Shown piece by piece: positions 1-9,340 of a stretch of DNA of 64,000 nucleotides. Each line of letters starts with the position of its first letter. Within the stretch, counting starts at the first letter, position 1. The notes under the pieces are model-generated. The model did not search any database. It had not been told where the DNA came from and saw nothing but the letters and a program-made list of their open reading frames with translations. The translations under genes were made by a program, and so were the position numbers. The stretch is from assembly GCA_018655525.1 (NCBI GenBank), contig JABIJM010000020.1:1-64000 (forward strand). The letters are read 5' to 3'. This DNA is from Candidatus Woesearchaeota archaeon (GTDB lineage: Archaea > Nanobdellota > Nanobdellia > Woesearchaeales > GW2011-AR9).

Positions 1-254
1 AAATATCCTAATATACAATTGTCATTTGGACCTGCATTAATAATATCGGACATAATTCCGTCTCCTCCAATACCAACGAGACAATCTAATCGTTTTTTTG
101 CTTCTGTGATGCATTCTTTAAAATCATCTGCAGAAGTAGTATCTAAACCAATGATTGGTGCGTTTAAAACAGCAGCTGCACCTGCAGCCATAAAACGTTT
201 TTCATAAGCATCAACGCCTCCTGAAACAGGATTCATTGCAAGTCCAATTTTCAT
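1..254 (-). CDS. NAD kinase / diacylglycerol kinase-like protein (N-terminal part, truncated by window edge)
   Basis: Minus-strand reading from ATG at 254: MKIGLAMNPVSGGVDAYEKR...LVGIGGDGIMSDIINAG, with a GGDG motif typical of the NAD kinase/DAGK superfamily. Confidence 0.6.
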   Translation of the reverse strand, partial: MKIGLAMNPVSGGVDAYEKRFMAAGAAAVLNAPIIGLDTTSADDFKECITEAKKRLDCLVGIGGDGIMSDIINAGPNDNCILGY

Positions 255-348
255 AAACCTATTTGAGTGGGTCTTTTATAAAAATGTTATGGACAATCCA
301 GCGAAACATTAATAAACAAAAAACCATTCGTATTTTGTATAACTAAAA

Positions 349-867
349 GTGGTGATTCCTATGACAAATGATAATTATGAAATTATTCCCCATCAGTTGC
401 TTTCAGATTTACAGCATGATGTTGAAGCTTTAAAGAATCAGTTAGCAAGTCCTAACACAAAGATGAATGAATTAATTCTTGAAATTGAGAGTATGAAAGA
501 GTCAGTACATGAATTAACAACAGTTTTTCAAAAGGCGTTAGAACATGTGAGAACAGATGGAGATGCATCTGCAAATTTAAGATCAATTGGTGAAAAATTA
601 GAAGCAGTTGTTTCTCAGAATGAAACAATTGCACGAGGGATGGTTGCAATTTCCGATAAGGTAGAAGAATTTGTTTCTTCAGCTGGTTCAGCCCCTTCTG
701 TTGCGCCACAACAACCGGCAAGTATGCCAACGATGCAACATTCTATGGGTGGCATGCCTCCACCTGGTCCTACTAGGACAGCACCAAGACCTACATCAAC
801 AATGCCTGATGATTTTCCTCCTCCACCACCTGGTGCGATGATGAAAAAGAAACGAGGATTATTTTAG
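349..867 (+). CDS. Hypothetical coiled-coil protein with Pro-rich C-terminus
   Basis: Long ORF; may start at 361. Confidence 0.7.
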   Translation: MVIPMTNDNYEIIPHQLLSDLQHDVEALKNQLASPNTKMNELILEIESMKESVHELTTVFQKALEHVRTDGDASANLRSIGEKLEAVVSQNETIARGMVAISDKVEEFVSSAGSAPSVAPQQPASMPTMQHSMGGMPPPGPTRTAPRPTSTMPDDFPPPPPGAMMKKKRGLF

Positions 868-1578
868 ATGATCCCTTTGCGGACGTTTACGTTGTTGAAC
901 ACGCTTGCGGTTGAATATCAAAGAGAATTAGAAAGTTTTAATCGTCAAGAGATTTCTAAGAAAATTAATGAGATTAAATATCTCGCTGGTCAAAAGAGAG
1001 TACCTAAATTGACCTTACGTCGTGAGATTGCTCAGTTAGAACAACGATTAAAAGGTGTTTATGAATTAGAAAAAAAAGTTTTGAAGTTGAAGAAGGTTGA
1101 AAATGTGAAAATTGGATCCTTGAAACGCCAAAACACAATTTTGAAAAAGAAACTTGTTGCTTCTAAGGATAAAAATTTACATCATAAGGTTGGAAAGTTA
1201 TCTCATTTACTTGGCGAGAATCTTGCAAGGAAGGAAATTACACGAGATGTTAAATTACAGAAAGCTGGTAAAGGTAAGAAGAAAGAAGTTGTTGAAGAAT
1301 CCTTAGGTCCAGAACCGGCTCAATTAGAATTATTGTATCACCGATTTAAAGCTGTTAAGCATGAACTTGAGCTCATGAAAGAAATGGAAAAGGATGATGA
1401 CAAAGTAAAATTAATTGAAGCTAAGATTCTATTGTTACAAGAGAAGCTGGAGAAGTTAGGGAACGGAAAACAATTTGTGATTGCTCGTGAGAATCCAAAA
1501 CATACGTTGAAAATGGATCTTCCTAAAGTTTCTGAGAAAGAGTTGCCACTTCCGCCACCACCTAAGATTGAAAGTTAG
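868..1578 (+). CDS. Hypothetical coiled-coil protein
   Basis: ORF directly adjoining the upstream stop; Lys/Leu-rich helical sequence. Confidence 0.7.
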   Translation: MIPLRTFTLLNTLAVEYQRELESFNRQEISKKINEIKYLAGQKRVPKLTLRREIAQLEQRLKGVYELEKKVLKLKKVENVKIGSLKRQNTILKKKLVASKDKNLHHKVGKLSHLLGENLARKEITRDVKLQKAGKGKKKEVVEESLGPEPAQLELLYHRFKAVKHELELMKEMEKDDDKVKLIEAKILLLQEKLEKLGNGKQFVIARENPKHTLKMDLPKVSEKELPLPPPPKIES

Positions 1579-2333
1579 AATTTAGTGCTTTTCTTCCAAA
1601 ACCATTCAAAATAACTTTTGAACGAATCAGCCACTTCTTGATTCACAATTTCAAATGCAAAGGCTTTGTCTGCTAATGGTAACCCAATAACTGTAATATC
1701 TTTATATCCAAGAATCCATGCAGGTGTGGTTACATCCAATGGCATTCTTCGTGCTTGACAGAATTTGAAACTATTTCTATTTTTAAGAACTTTGTTTGTA
1801 ACTTTTTGGTTATAGAGCATTTTACACTTGATTCCTAATTTTGCGCGTTTTTTGTGATCTTTTTCCCAATAAGCGTGATAATACCCTGGTTGTTCTGGAG
1901 GTAAACCAAAGAAAAAGTATTCGTCGCCTTTCTTTAATTTTTCAAAACGCTTATCGTGGACAGTCATGATTCCTTTAAAACCTTCATAAATTGTCGCTTC
2001 GCTTTTCTTAGACATGTTTTGTTTGAGAAGTAATTGTGGAAGAAGTTCTTCAACTTTCTTCTTGTTTTCATCCATCTCTTGCTTTCGTTTTTCTATGTAA
2101 TCTACAAGTTTTTTGGGTGAACTGGCTTGGAAATGTTTTGTTTTATTTTTAATGATGTATGAAACAAGTCCTTTGTCAATTAAACGTTCTAAAATTCTAT
2201 AAATAATTGATTTTGTAATACGTGATTTTTCTAAAATAGGACCAATAGTAGAAAGACCAAGTTCTAGTAGTGCTAAGTATACTTTGATTTCTCCTTCTGT
2301 TAATCCTGCTTCTTTGAGTGGCGCTATGTTCAT
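1575..2333 (-). CDS. TrmB-family winged-helix transcriptional regulator
   Basis: GLTEGEIKVYLALLELGLSTIGPILEKSRITKSIIYRILERLIDKGLVSYI: TrmB-type N-terminal wHTH followed by coiled coil. Confidence 0.8.
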   Translation of the reverse strand: MNIAPLKEAGLTEGEIKVYLALLELGLSTIGPILEKSRITKSIIYRILERLIDKGLVSYIIKNKTKHFQASSPKKLVDYIEKRKQEMDENKKKVEELLPQLLLKQNMSKKSEATIYEGFKGIMTVHDKRFEKLKKGDEYFFFGLPPEQPGYYHAYWEKDHKKRAKLGIKCKMLYNQKVTNKVLKNRNSFKFCQARRMPLDVTTPAWILGYKDITVIGLPLADKAFAFEIVNQEVADSFKSYFEWFWKKSTKF

Positions 2334-2374
2334 GTTATGTTGTAAAGGAGAGTGTTATTTAAATCTTTGGTAAG

Positions 2375-2394
2375 GTGTACCTGCGGTGGTACAC
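2375..2394. promoter_or_regulatory. Candidate operator: perfect dyad GTGTACC-N6-GGTACAC
   Basis: 7-bp perfect inverted repeat between the TrmB-like regulator (minus) and the 2457 ORF (plus), next to a TTTAAATAA-like TATA element. Confidence 0.5.
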
Positions 2395-2456
2395 TAAGGC
2401 TAATAAAGAATTGGTTGATTACTAAAGAGTAAGAAAATCAAATAAGGATTATTAAA

Positions 2457-3482
2457 ATGACAAATAAAGATCAAAAAGAAAAAGTTAGATTATATAAAGA
2501 AACATTCAAGCAAGGCTTTCCATGCGATATTCCAAATTCAGAAAAAGGAAGGGATGAAGAACTTAGAAGACAAGCGTACCCAAATTTTGGTAGACGACAC
2601 CCCTACGATATTAAATGTTACACTGAAAATCATGAAAGAGTGACATTACGATATGGTAATTTTTTTAGACATTATGTTACAAATCTAAGAGAAATGGTCG
2701 GATATGAAGGCGCTGTTAATTTTTCTAAAATTGATGATAAAGGAATGAAGTATGAATTAGAAGCTATTAAAAGAGGAGGGGATGAAAGGAGAGAATTGAA
2801 AGATAGCAGCCAAGAGTTAAGTCTACTTAAAAGGAAAAACGAAGATTTATTTCAAGAAATTGAAAAAGCAAAAGAAGAAATAGACAATAGTGGAAAAGAT
2901 GTTGTAAGCCGCTTAGATTCTGTTTTAGATACAGTAATTTCAGATAGAGAGAGTTATCGTCCTGCAAATCCTCTTTCATTCCCTAATTTTTCAGATCATT
3001 ACACAAATAGAATTAATAATTTTTCTAAACAAATAAGAGGTGAACTAGTAAATCCGATTGGAAGAATAGATAGACGAGTAAAAAAAATCTTAGAAAACAA
3101 ACACAGAATTAATACACTAAATGAAAAATTAGATGACATAATAAATGCAAACACAATACCTAGCGCTTATAGAAGACTTCCCTACATTATGGGAATTGTA
3201 TCTCCAGAAGAACTTGATTTAGTAAGAACTGTAGGTAAGAGGACAACAATAAATCTTGAAAATACTAGAAGAGTTATAGAGTTTGGAAGATACATCGTAA
3301 ACGCCTTAGAAAGTAGGGAGTTTCATAGAGTCCAGTTAGTTGGAGATTTTCGTTATCATAAATATGTTAACGGTTCTCTAGAAAGAGAAGGAAAGGGAGA
3401 GGGGTTCTGGGGCAGATTTTGGTATGGATCCTATGATCCCAGGGTAGTCGACTTCATACTAGATGAGGAAGTAAAAAAATAA
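2457..3482 (+). CDS. Hypothetical protein
   Basis: 341-aa ORF, charged/helical. Confidence 0.65.
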   Translation: MTNKDQKEKVRLYKETFKQGFPCDIPNSEKGRDEELRRQAYPNFGRRHPYDIKCYTENHERVTLRYGNFFRHYVTNLREMVGYEGAVNFSKIDDKGMKYELEAIKRGGDERRELKDSSQELSLLKRKNEDLFQEIEKAKEEIDNSGKDVVSRLDSVLDTVISDRESYRPANPLSFPNFSDHYTNRINNFSKQIRGELVNPIGRIDRRVKKILENKHRINTLNEKLDDIINANTIPSAYRRLPYIMGIVSPEELDLVRTVGKRTTINLENTRRVIEFGRYIVNALESREFHRVQLVGDFRYHKYVNGSLEREGKGEGFWGRFWYGSYDPRVVDFILDEEVKK

Positions 3483-3488
3483 TTTTGG

Positions 3489-3659
3489 TTAAAGATCTCT
3501 ACCCATAACAGTCTTTCTAAGATTCTCTTTAGCACGTTTAACTGAATTTCTAATTAATTTCTCAACTTCTTGATCCAATCGTTCCATGAAGTCATTGGAC
3601 ATGTTACGCATGCCTTCTTCTTTAAGAATATCTTTTACTTGTGTTTTTGCTGTAAGCAT
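3489..3659 (-). CDS. Small histone-fold-like protein
   Basis: MLTAKTQVKDILKEEGMRNMSNDFMERLDQEVEKLIRNSVKRAKENLRKTVMGRDL; the C-terminal 'RAKENxRKTVMxRDL' is histone-fold-like. Start chosen at 3659 rather than the 3860 of the ORF track. Confidence 0.55.
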   Translation of the reverse strand: MLTAKTQVKDILKEEGMRNMSNDFMERLDQEVEKLIRNSVKRAKENLRKTVMGRDL

Positions 3660-3754
3660 GGTATTAAGGAAAATCACAATCTTTATAAAATTTGTTTTTC
3701 TTGTTATGGTTATGAATATGGATTGCGTACAACAAAAACTGGAGGTTTTTGAGC

Positions 3755-4162
3755 ATGCAAGATAAATCTTGCATATTTTGTAAGATTGTAAATGGAGAGA
3801 TTCCTGCTCATAAGGTATTTGAAGATGATGATTCTCTTGCATTCTTAGATAATAAACCACATACGAAAGGTCATACTGTTGTCATTTCTAAGAAACATGG
3901 AGAAACTGTGTTTGAATTTACCAACGATGAATTAAAGGAATTAATGATTGATGTAAAGAAGGTTATGGCTTTATTACAAGAGAAATTAAGTCCCGATGGG
4001 TTTAATGTTGGATGGAATCATAATACTGCTGGTGGTCAGGTTGTCCCACATTTACATGTTCATGTTATGCCACGGTGGAATGGAGATGGTGGTGGGAGCA
4101 TGCATTCTATTGTGAATAATCCCTCAGATGTTGAAGAAGTTGCAAAATTGTTTGAGAATTAA
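3755..4162 (+). CDS. HIT-family hydrolase
   Basis: CIFCKIVNGEIPAHKVFED...GGQVVPHLHVHVMPRW: histidine triad. Confidence 0.92.
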   Translation: MQDKSCIFCKIVNGEIPAHKVFEDDDSLAFLDNKPHTKGHTVVISKKHGETVFEFTNDELKELMIDVKKVMALLQEKLSPDGFNVGWNHNTAGGQVVPHLHVHVMPRWNGDGGGSMHSIVNNPSDVEEVAKLFEN

Positions 4163-4221
4163 GATTATATCTTTGAAGTAGAAATATTTATATAAGAATC
4201 CCCTTATTTTCTAGATATAAC

Positions 4222-4338
4222 GGCGATGTGGTTTAGCCTGGTCAGAACGTCACGCTCATATGTGTTGAGCGATGAGACTTCGGTCGATGACTTAACTGAG
4301 TGACGTGAAAGTCGGGAGTTCAAATCTCCCCATCGCCA
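4222..4338 (+). tRNA. tRNA-Met(CAT) with ~42-nt intron at canonical position 37/38
   Basis: Acceptor GGCGATG/CATCGCC; anticodon stem TCACG/CGTGA; loop CTCATA|intron|A; T arm GGGAG-TTCAAAT-CTCCC. Confidence 0.85.
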
Positions 4339-4351
4339 CTTTATTTCTTAC

Positions 4352-4388
4352 CACACCCCACTCGACAAGTACGGGTAGAGCTTTTAAA
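4352..4388 (+). promoter_or_regulatory. Conserved leader/promoter block upstream of LAGLIDADG ORF (copy 1)
   Basis: cacaccccactcgacaagtacgggtagagcttttaaa; about 33/37 identical to 29356-29392; ends in a TATA-like element. Confidence 0.6.
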
Positions 4389-4420
4389 TGCTAAATATTT
4401 CTCATATAGAATAAATTGAA

Positions 4421-5320
4421 ATGAAAGAGATTATAGATTTAAAAAAGTACTTTCCTAAGATAATTGTCCCAAAGATAGGTGTTGATAGAGAATTAATGAG
4501 GATAGAAAATAATGACAACTATATTCTCTCCTGTACCTTTGCAAAAAAGAAAATAACAATTCCAAAGAGAATAATTCTTAATGCGAATGATTTTATTGCA
4601 ATTGGCCTATACCTAGCTGAAGGATATACAAAAATTAATAGGAAGAAGAAATATTACCACGATGGTTCTGTTACTTTTGTAGGGAGCTATAAAGAGATGA
4701 TTAATCCCATTTGCGATTTATTAGAAAAATTAAATATTTCTAAAGAGAAACTTAAGTGGAAAATTGGAATAAATGTTAACATTAAGAGAAAATTTACAGA
4801 GATTATTAAATACTGGGTTAAGAATACAAATTTGAGAGATGAAAATCTTAGAGCTAAATCAGTTTATTATACAGGAACATTAGGAAAACCCACTATAAGA
4901 TCAGGAATAAATGGTTGTGTCCATATTTTCTTTCCTTCGGTTGTGTTTAGGTCTTTCTTCCTCAATTTTATTAATTTAATTTTTCAAAACAGCCTTAATA
5001 ACAAGAATATAAAAGAACTTTCTTTAATTTTAAAAGGATTCTTTGCGGGAGATGGAAGTGTAAATTATTGTAAAAAGTATAATAGAAGGTTGATTGATTT
5101 TGCTTCAAATAATCCAGAACTGATTGGCAAACTTAAAGAAGCCCTTTCTATTATAGGAATAAGTTCAATAAAAGAAACATACCCTGAACTAGGTAAATCA
5201 AATAACAAATCCCTAAGAATATATAACAAAAAAGATTTTCTAATTTTACAAAAAAATGAAATCCCAAATTTACTTAGTTATAAGAAAAAAATATTTGATG
5301 AATTAATGAATAGCTATTAA
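4421..5320 (+). CDS. LAGLIDADG homing endonuclease
   Basis: Two LAGLIDADG motifs: FIAIGLYLAEGYTK and LILKGFFAGDGSVNY. Confidence 0.85.
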   Translation: MKEIIDLKKYFPKIIVPKIGVDRELMRIENNDNYILSCTFAKKKITIPKRIILNANDFIAIGLYLAEGYTKINRKKKYYHDGSVTFVGSYKEMINPICDLLEKLNISKEKLKWKIGINVNIKRKFTEIIKYWVKNTNLRDENLRAKSVYYTGTLGKPTIRSGINGCVHIFFPSVVFRSFFLNFINLIFQNSLNNKNIKELSLILKGFFAGDGSVNYCKKYNRRLIDFASNNPELIGKLKEALSIIGISSIKETYPELGKSNNKSLRIYNKKDFLILQKNEIPNLLSYKKKIFDELMNSY

Positions 5321-5372
5321 GATACAAAAATATTTTAGAAACAATTAAATACTAAAAAATAATTCTTTTAAT

Positions 5373-5798
5373 GTGGCAATTAAAAAGAGGAAATTAGAAC
5401 TCAGTATTTTCATCTTATCTATTGCAGGTGTTTTATTTGCAGGATATCTTTCTGGTGTGAAATTATTCTTAGGAATTTGTTCTTTTACAGAAAGTTGTCC
5501 GTATGTTTTAGGATATCCTTCTTGTTATTATGGATTTGTAATGTTTGTTGGTCTTTTTGTAACATCATTACTTTTAATACTTAAAAAATATAAAAAAGTT
5601 GATCTTTACAAAACAATATTTGGAATTTCTTTAGCAGGAATTTTATTTTCAGGATACCTTTCAATCCAAGAGTTAGTTTTCAGTTGTCCTTTAAGTGAAT
5701 GTTCTTATGGGTTAGGTTTACCGACATGCACATATGGATTATTTGTTTACATAGGAATATTTGTATTATCCAACATCTTATTGTTTCGTAAGAAATAG
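5373..5798 (+). CDS. Membrane protein with internal tandem duplication, VKOR-like Cys pattern
   Basis: GVLFAGYLSGVKLFLGICSFTESCPYVLGYPSCYYG and GILFSGYLSIQELVFSCPLSECSYGLGLPTCTYG; GTG start. Confidence 0.5.
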   Translation: MAIKKRKLELSIFILSIAGVLFAGYLSGVKLFLGICSFTESCPYVLGYPSCYYGFVMFVGLFVTSLLLILKKYKKVDLYKTIFGISLAGILFSGYLSIQELVFSCPLSECSYGLGLPTCTYGLFVYIGIFVLSNILLFRKK

Positions 5799-5838
5799 GG
5801 GAAATGTTTATATAGGGTCTTTTTTCTGTTCTTCTTAA

Positions 5839-5946
5839 GCCAGCGTGGCACAATCTGGTACTGCGCAAGCCTGGAATTTTGACTTCAGGTCTTCAGTGAA
5901 AGCTTGTTTCCTTCGGGATATCCCGGTTCAAATCCGGGCGCTGGCG
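5839..5946 (+). tRNA. tRNA-Ser(GGA) with canonical-position intron
   Basis: Acceptor GCCAGCG/CGCTGGC, discriminator G, anticodon stem CAAGC/GCTTG, long variable arm (TTCC-TTC-GGGA), T arm CCCGG-TTCAAAT-CCGGG. Confidence 0.8.
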
Positions 5947-5994
5947 CTTTTTTTTACAAAAATATAAAAAGATTCAATTCTTTATAACAATACA

Positions 5995-6147
5995 ATGATT
6001 CCAAATAATGCAAACATTCCAGAAGAAAAGCACTCGAAGGAAAAGAAGAAAAAAGATAAGAAGAATCCATTAGATCATTATCTAGATGAATTGGAATGTT
6101 ATGATGATGGATGTACACCGAATGATTTAATGTCTTCAGGTGAATAG
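5995..6147 (+). CDS. Small hypothetical protein (50 aa)
   Basis: MIPNNANIPEEKHSKEKKKKDKKNPLDHYLDELECYDDGCTPNDLMSSGE; below the ORF-track length cutoff. Confidence 0.4.
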   Translation: MIPNNANIPEEKHSKEKKKKDKKNPLDHYLDELECYDDGCTPNDLMSSGE

Positions 6148-6148
6148 G

Positions 6149-6265
6149 ATGGAAGTAAGAAAGTTCAAAGTAACATGTTGTAAATCTTATTCAACTACTA
6201 AAGGAAGATGTTACACATGTCCTCAAGCAAATAATAAGGATCCTGATGCAGAGGAAACCTATTAA
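6149..6265 (+). CDS. Small Cys-rich protein (CC-x9-C-x2-C)
   Basis: MEVRKFKVTCCKSYSTTKGRCYTCPQANNKDPDAEETY; below the ORF-track cutoff. Confidence 0.4.
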   Translation: MEVRKFKVTCCKSYSTTKGRCYTCPQANNKDPDAEETY

Positions 6266-6312
6266 TTTATTTCTTAAGAAAGTTTTAAAAAAAAGGCACA
6301 TATACGATTAAT

Positions 6313-7077
6313 ATGGGAAAAATCGTTGTTATAGGTGGAGGAGAAATTGGAAGACCAGGATTTCCAGTAGAAACTACTGAACTTGATAAACATACGATTA
6401 AGCTTACAGGAAAATCAAATCCAAATTTACTTTTTCTTCCAACTGCAAGTTCTGATTCTGAAGGATATGTAGATTGTGTTAGGAAACATTTCGGAGAAAC
6501 TTTGGGTTGTAATATAGATTATTTATCATTAATTAGCCAAAGATATTCACATAAAGAACTTTCTGACAGAATATTAGGAGCAAATATCATTTATGTTGGT
6601 GGAGGGAACACATTGAAGATGATGAGAAGATGGCGTTTTCTTGGTGTTGATGTATTACTTAAGAGAGCATATGAAAAAGGAACTGTTTTAAGCGGATTAA
6701 GTGCTGGTGGAATTTGCTGGTTTGATTCTGGACATAGTGATTCAATGCAAATATATGGAAAAGAAAATTGGGAATATATTAATGTTAGAGGACTTGGATT
6801 AATTAAAGGAATTCACTGTCCTCATTTTGATTCAGATACAAATGGTATAAGCAGAAAAAAAGATTTCACTAATTTTATGAAAAAGCGTTCAAAGATGGGT
6901 ATAGGCATTGATGAAAAATGTGCCATTGAATTTGTTAATGATGGATATAGAGTTATTTCTACAAATAATGATTCAAAAGCTTACAAGGTATTCAGGTTAA
7001 ATGGTGAAATTAAAATTGAAGAAATTAAAAAAAGTAATGGATTCAATCCTGTAAGTCAACTTTACGAAAAGTATTAA
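6313..7077 (+). CDS. Peptidase S51 (dipeptidase E / cyanophycinase-like)
   Basis: YVGGGNTLKMM...LSGLSAGGICWF nucleophile elbow. Confidence 0.85.
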   Translation: MGKIVVIGGGEIGRPGFPVETTELDKHTIKLTGKSNPNLLFLPTASSDSEGYVDCVRKHFGETLGCNIDYLSLISQRYSHKELSDRILGANIIYVGGGNTLKMMRRWRFLGVDVLLKRAYEKGTVLSGLSAGGICWFDSGHSDSMQIYGKENWEYINVRGLGLIKGIHCPHFDSDTNGISRKKDFTNFMKKRSKMGIGIDEKCAIEFVNDGYRVISTNNDSKAYKVFRLNGEIKIEEIKKSNGFNPVSQLYEKY

Positions 7078-7101
7078 TAGTTGTTCTTTTACATTTACAT
7101 T

Positions 7102-7854
7102 ATGAAAATTATCTCATGGAATGTAAATGGAATAAGAGCTTGTGTAAAAAAAGGTTTCTTAGATTTTATTGAGAAAGAGAAACCAGATGTTATTTGTTTA
7201 CAGGAAACAAAAGCACATCCGGATCAAGTTGATGATATGTTGGCAGAATACGAACACCATTACTGGAATTCAGCTGAGAAGAAAGGATATGCTGGCACTG
7301 CAATATTTTCTAAGGTTAAACCAATCTCAGTACTATATGGTGATGAACCCATGGATGATGATCAAGGAAGGGTTATTGCAGTTGAGTTTGAAGATTATTA
7401 TCTTGTGACAGTATATACACCAAATTCTAAACGTGGTTTGGTTGGTTTAGATAGAAGAGCGAAGTGGGACAAGGATTTCCATAAATTTATTATGAGTTTA
7501 GAGAAAAAGAAACCTGTCATTTTCTGTGGAGATTTGAATGTTGCACATACAGACATAGATTTAAAGAATTTCAAAGCAAATTATAATAAAAATGCAGGTT
7601 ACACACAGAAGGAAATTGATGGATTAGAGAGATATATTGATTCTGGGTATATTGATAGTTTCAGGGAGTTTGAAAAAGAAGGTGGACATTACACATGGTG
7701 GAGTTATATGTTTAATGCACGTGCTAATAACACTGGTTGGCGAATAGATTATTTTATGGTTTCTAAGAAGTTGAAGAATCAGTTGAAAGATGCGTTTATT
7801 CTGAAGGATGTTATGGGGTCAGATCATTGTCCTGTAGGGATTCTTCTAAAATAG
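7102..7854 (+). CDS. xth: Exodeoxyribonuclease III / AP endonuclease
   Basis: MKIISWNVNGIRACVKKGFLDF...CLQETKAHPDQ...GDLNVAH...SDHCPVGI. Confidence 0.93.
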   Translation: MKIISWNVNGIRACVKKGFLDFIEKEKPDVICLQETKAHPDQVDDMLAEYEHHYWNSAEKKGYAGTAIFSKVKPISVLYGDEPMDDDQGRVIAVEFEDYYLVTVYTPNSKRGLVGLDRRAKWDKDFHKFIMSLEKKKPVIFCGDLNVAHTDIDLKNFKANYNKNAGYTQKEIDGLERYIDSGYIDSFREFEKEGGHYTWWSYMFNARANNTGWRIDYFMVSKKLKNQLKDAFILKDVMGSDHCPVGILLK

Positions 7855-8086
7855 AACCTCCCTTAACAGGTAAAAAATAATTGTTTGGAGCATAATTTTG
7901 TTTGATTCTTTCAAATAAATTTAAAGGAATGTCTTTACTAATGATTCTAATATTTCGATCATTAAATGCATTAGATTTTAGTAAATGAAGGGCATTATGT
8001 TGCATTACTCTCAAACCATTTTCATCAAAAAGATGATAGGATGTATTAGCTTTACCTTGTTTATATCTAATCAAATAATGAGTCAT
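7811..8086 (-). CDS. Hypothetical protein
   Basis: 91-aa ORF, overlaps the end of xth. Confidence 0.45.
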   Translation of the reverse strand: MTHYLIRYKQGKANTSYHLFDENGLRVMQHNALHLLKSNAFNDRNIRIISKDIPLNLFERIKQNYAPNNYFLPVKGGSILEESLQDNDLTP

Positions 8087-8169
8087 AATCCCTCTCCTTT
8101 GAAGAGCTTTAAAAAACTTCTGAAAACTAATTCATAATATATATAATAAATTAGTTCTAAAATCAGTTT

Positions 8170-8610
8170 ATGAACAAAATTCAATCTTTAGCTGCAACGG
8201 TTGCATTATTATTCAACGTAGGGTGTATGACCCCTCTGGAACGTTACACTCATGAAGTTGGACATAAACCCGAGACTATTGAAGAACTTAAGAGCTATGG
8301 TAGATGGAGTGAAGGTCAAGGAGAATATCATGAAGCGATTTCTGCATATAAAGGAATCTTACAAAGATCAAATGACAATAATGATATTGCAAGGTTAGAT
8401 TTAGGTCGTGCATACATCACATGTTTAAAGGGTATTAGAAGACAGATAAGAGGTTCTTTTCCAATACGATCAAGGCCAAGTTTAATATATGAAGGAACAA
8501 AAGTTTGTATGGAGGCAGAAGAATTTATTAAAACACTTCCAGACACAAAGGAACTCTATCCTTTTGGAGAAAATATTAGATATCATTGTGATCACATCAA
8601 AAATCCTTAG
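8170..8610 (+). CDS. Predicted lipoprotein, hypothetical
   Basis: MNKIQSLAATVALLFNVGCMTPLERY: signal peptide plus lipobox-like NVGC. Confidence 0.6.
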   Translation: MNKIQSLAATVALLFNVGCMTPLERYTHEVGHKPETIEELKSYGRWSEGQGEYHEAISAYKGILQRSNDNNDIARLDLGRAYITCLKGIRRQIRGSFPIRSRPSLIYEGTKVCMEAEEFIKTLPDTKELYPFGENIRYHCDHIKNP

Positions 8611-9205
8611 ATTTAGAAGGCCACAATAAATTCATCATTTCTTTAGCACGTTTATGATCATGAGCTGTAATAAGGTCAAGATTAACACGGGCCATTGCCA
8701 TACTTTCATGACAATCAGCATGACATGGAAAATGTGAAATCAACACACAATCTTTACCTCGTTTAGAGAGGTTTGTCCAAGGGTTAGTAGGAGGTGTTTG
8801 AAGATCTGTATTTATTTCAGAAAAATGTTTTTTGAAGTAATCAACACAGCATTCCGGATATCCTAATACCTTACCAAGTTCTCCAGGATTATTCATCATT
8901 TCATGATATGCTGCAAGCCATGATTTTTCTTCGTCCTTAGAAATGTACACAAAAAACATTCCATTTCGTTTATCTGTTTCCGGAATCCGAATACCTTTAT
9001 TGGAATACGAGGAATCATCTGCAAGAAGTACTTTAAAACGAGATTTAACAAGATATAAATGATGTTTTTTGCAATACGATTCTACTTGTGGCAATTCGTT
9101 GTCATAGAATCCTTGTCTCACAACTTGTTTAGCTCCATCTTGAAGAAATAATATTTCTTGTGCTTTTGTTTTAGATCCGAATATAAGAGAGAGCTTTTTT
9201 ATCAT
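8597..9205 (-). CDS. DUF483-like conserved protein
   Basis: LGYPECCVDYFKKHF...LISHFPCHADCHESM Cys pattern. Confidence 0.6.
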   Translation of the reverse strand: MIKKLSLIFGSKTKAQEILFLQDGAKQVVRQGFYDNELPQVESYCKKHHLYLVKSRFKVLLADDSSYSNKGIRIPETDKRNGMFFVYISKDEEKSWLAAYHEMMNNPGELGKVLGYPECCVDYFKKHFSEINTDLQTPPTNPWTNLSKRGKDCVLISHFPCHADCHESMAMARVNLDLITAHDHKRAKEMMNLLWPSKSKDF

Positions 9206-9215
9206 TTTAGTTTAC

Positions 9216-9314
9216 GTATTAAATTCAACTTCCAAGTTATCACGGCACGGCGCTTTAGGATTCGTTACACGAATACGCCTCAATTGGCGGTGATAACCCA
9301 GTTGAACCTAATAC
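9216..9314 (+). ncRNA. Structured RNA family, copy A
   Basis: P1 TTCAACT/AGTTGAA; P2 GTTATCAC/GTGATAAC; core GGCAC...TCAATTGGCG; P3 GGCG/CGCC; P4 ATTCGT/ACGAAT. Same architecture as 12548-12689 and 15056-15153. Confidence 0.7.
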
Positions 9315-9340
9315 TAATACAAAAGCTTATTAATTATAAA

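Noticed and set aside
452-730. Antisense ORFs within clear genes (e.g. 452-730, 11313-11516, 19270-19581, 35749-35943, 42349-42609)
   Set aside because: Fully antisense to well-supported coding regions, with no recognisable domains or own promoters.
5680-5868. Minus-strand 62-aa ORF
   Set aside because: Overlaps the 3' end of the membrane-protein gene and the tRNA-Ser 5' end; no supporting features.
9158-9340. N-terminal extension of the DUF2238-like ORF in the track
   Set aside because: The extension runs through structured RNA copy A and overlaps the divergent gene; ATG at 9341 is the more plausible start.
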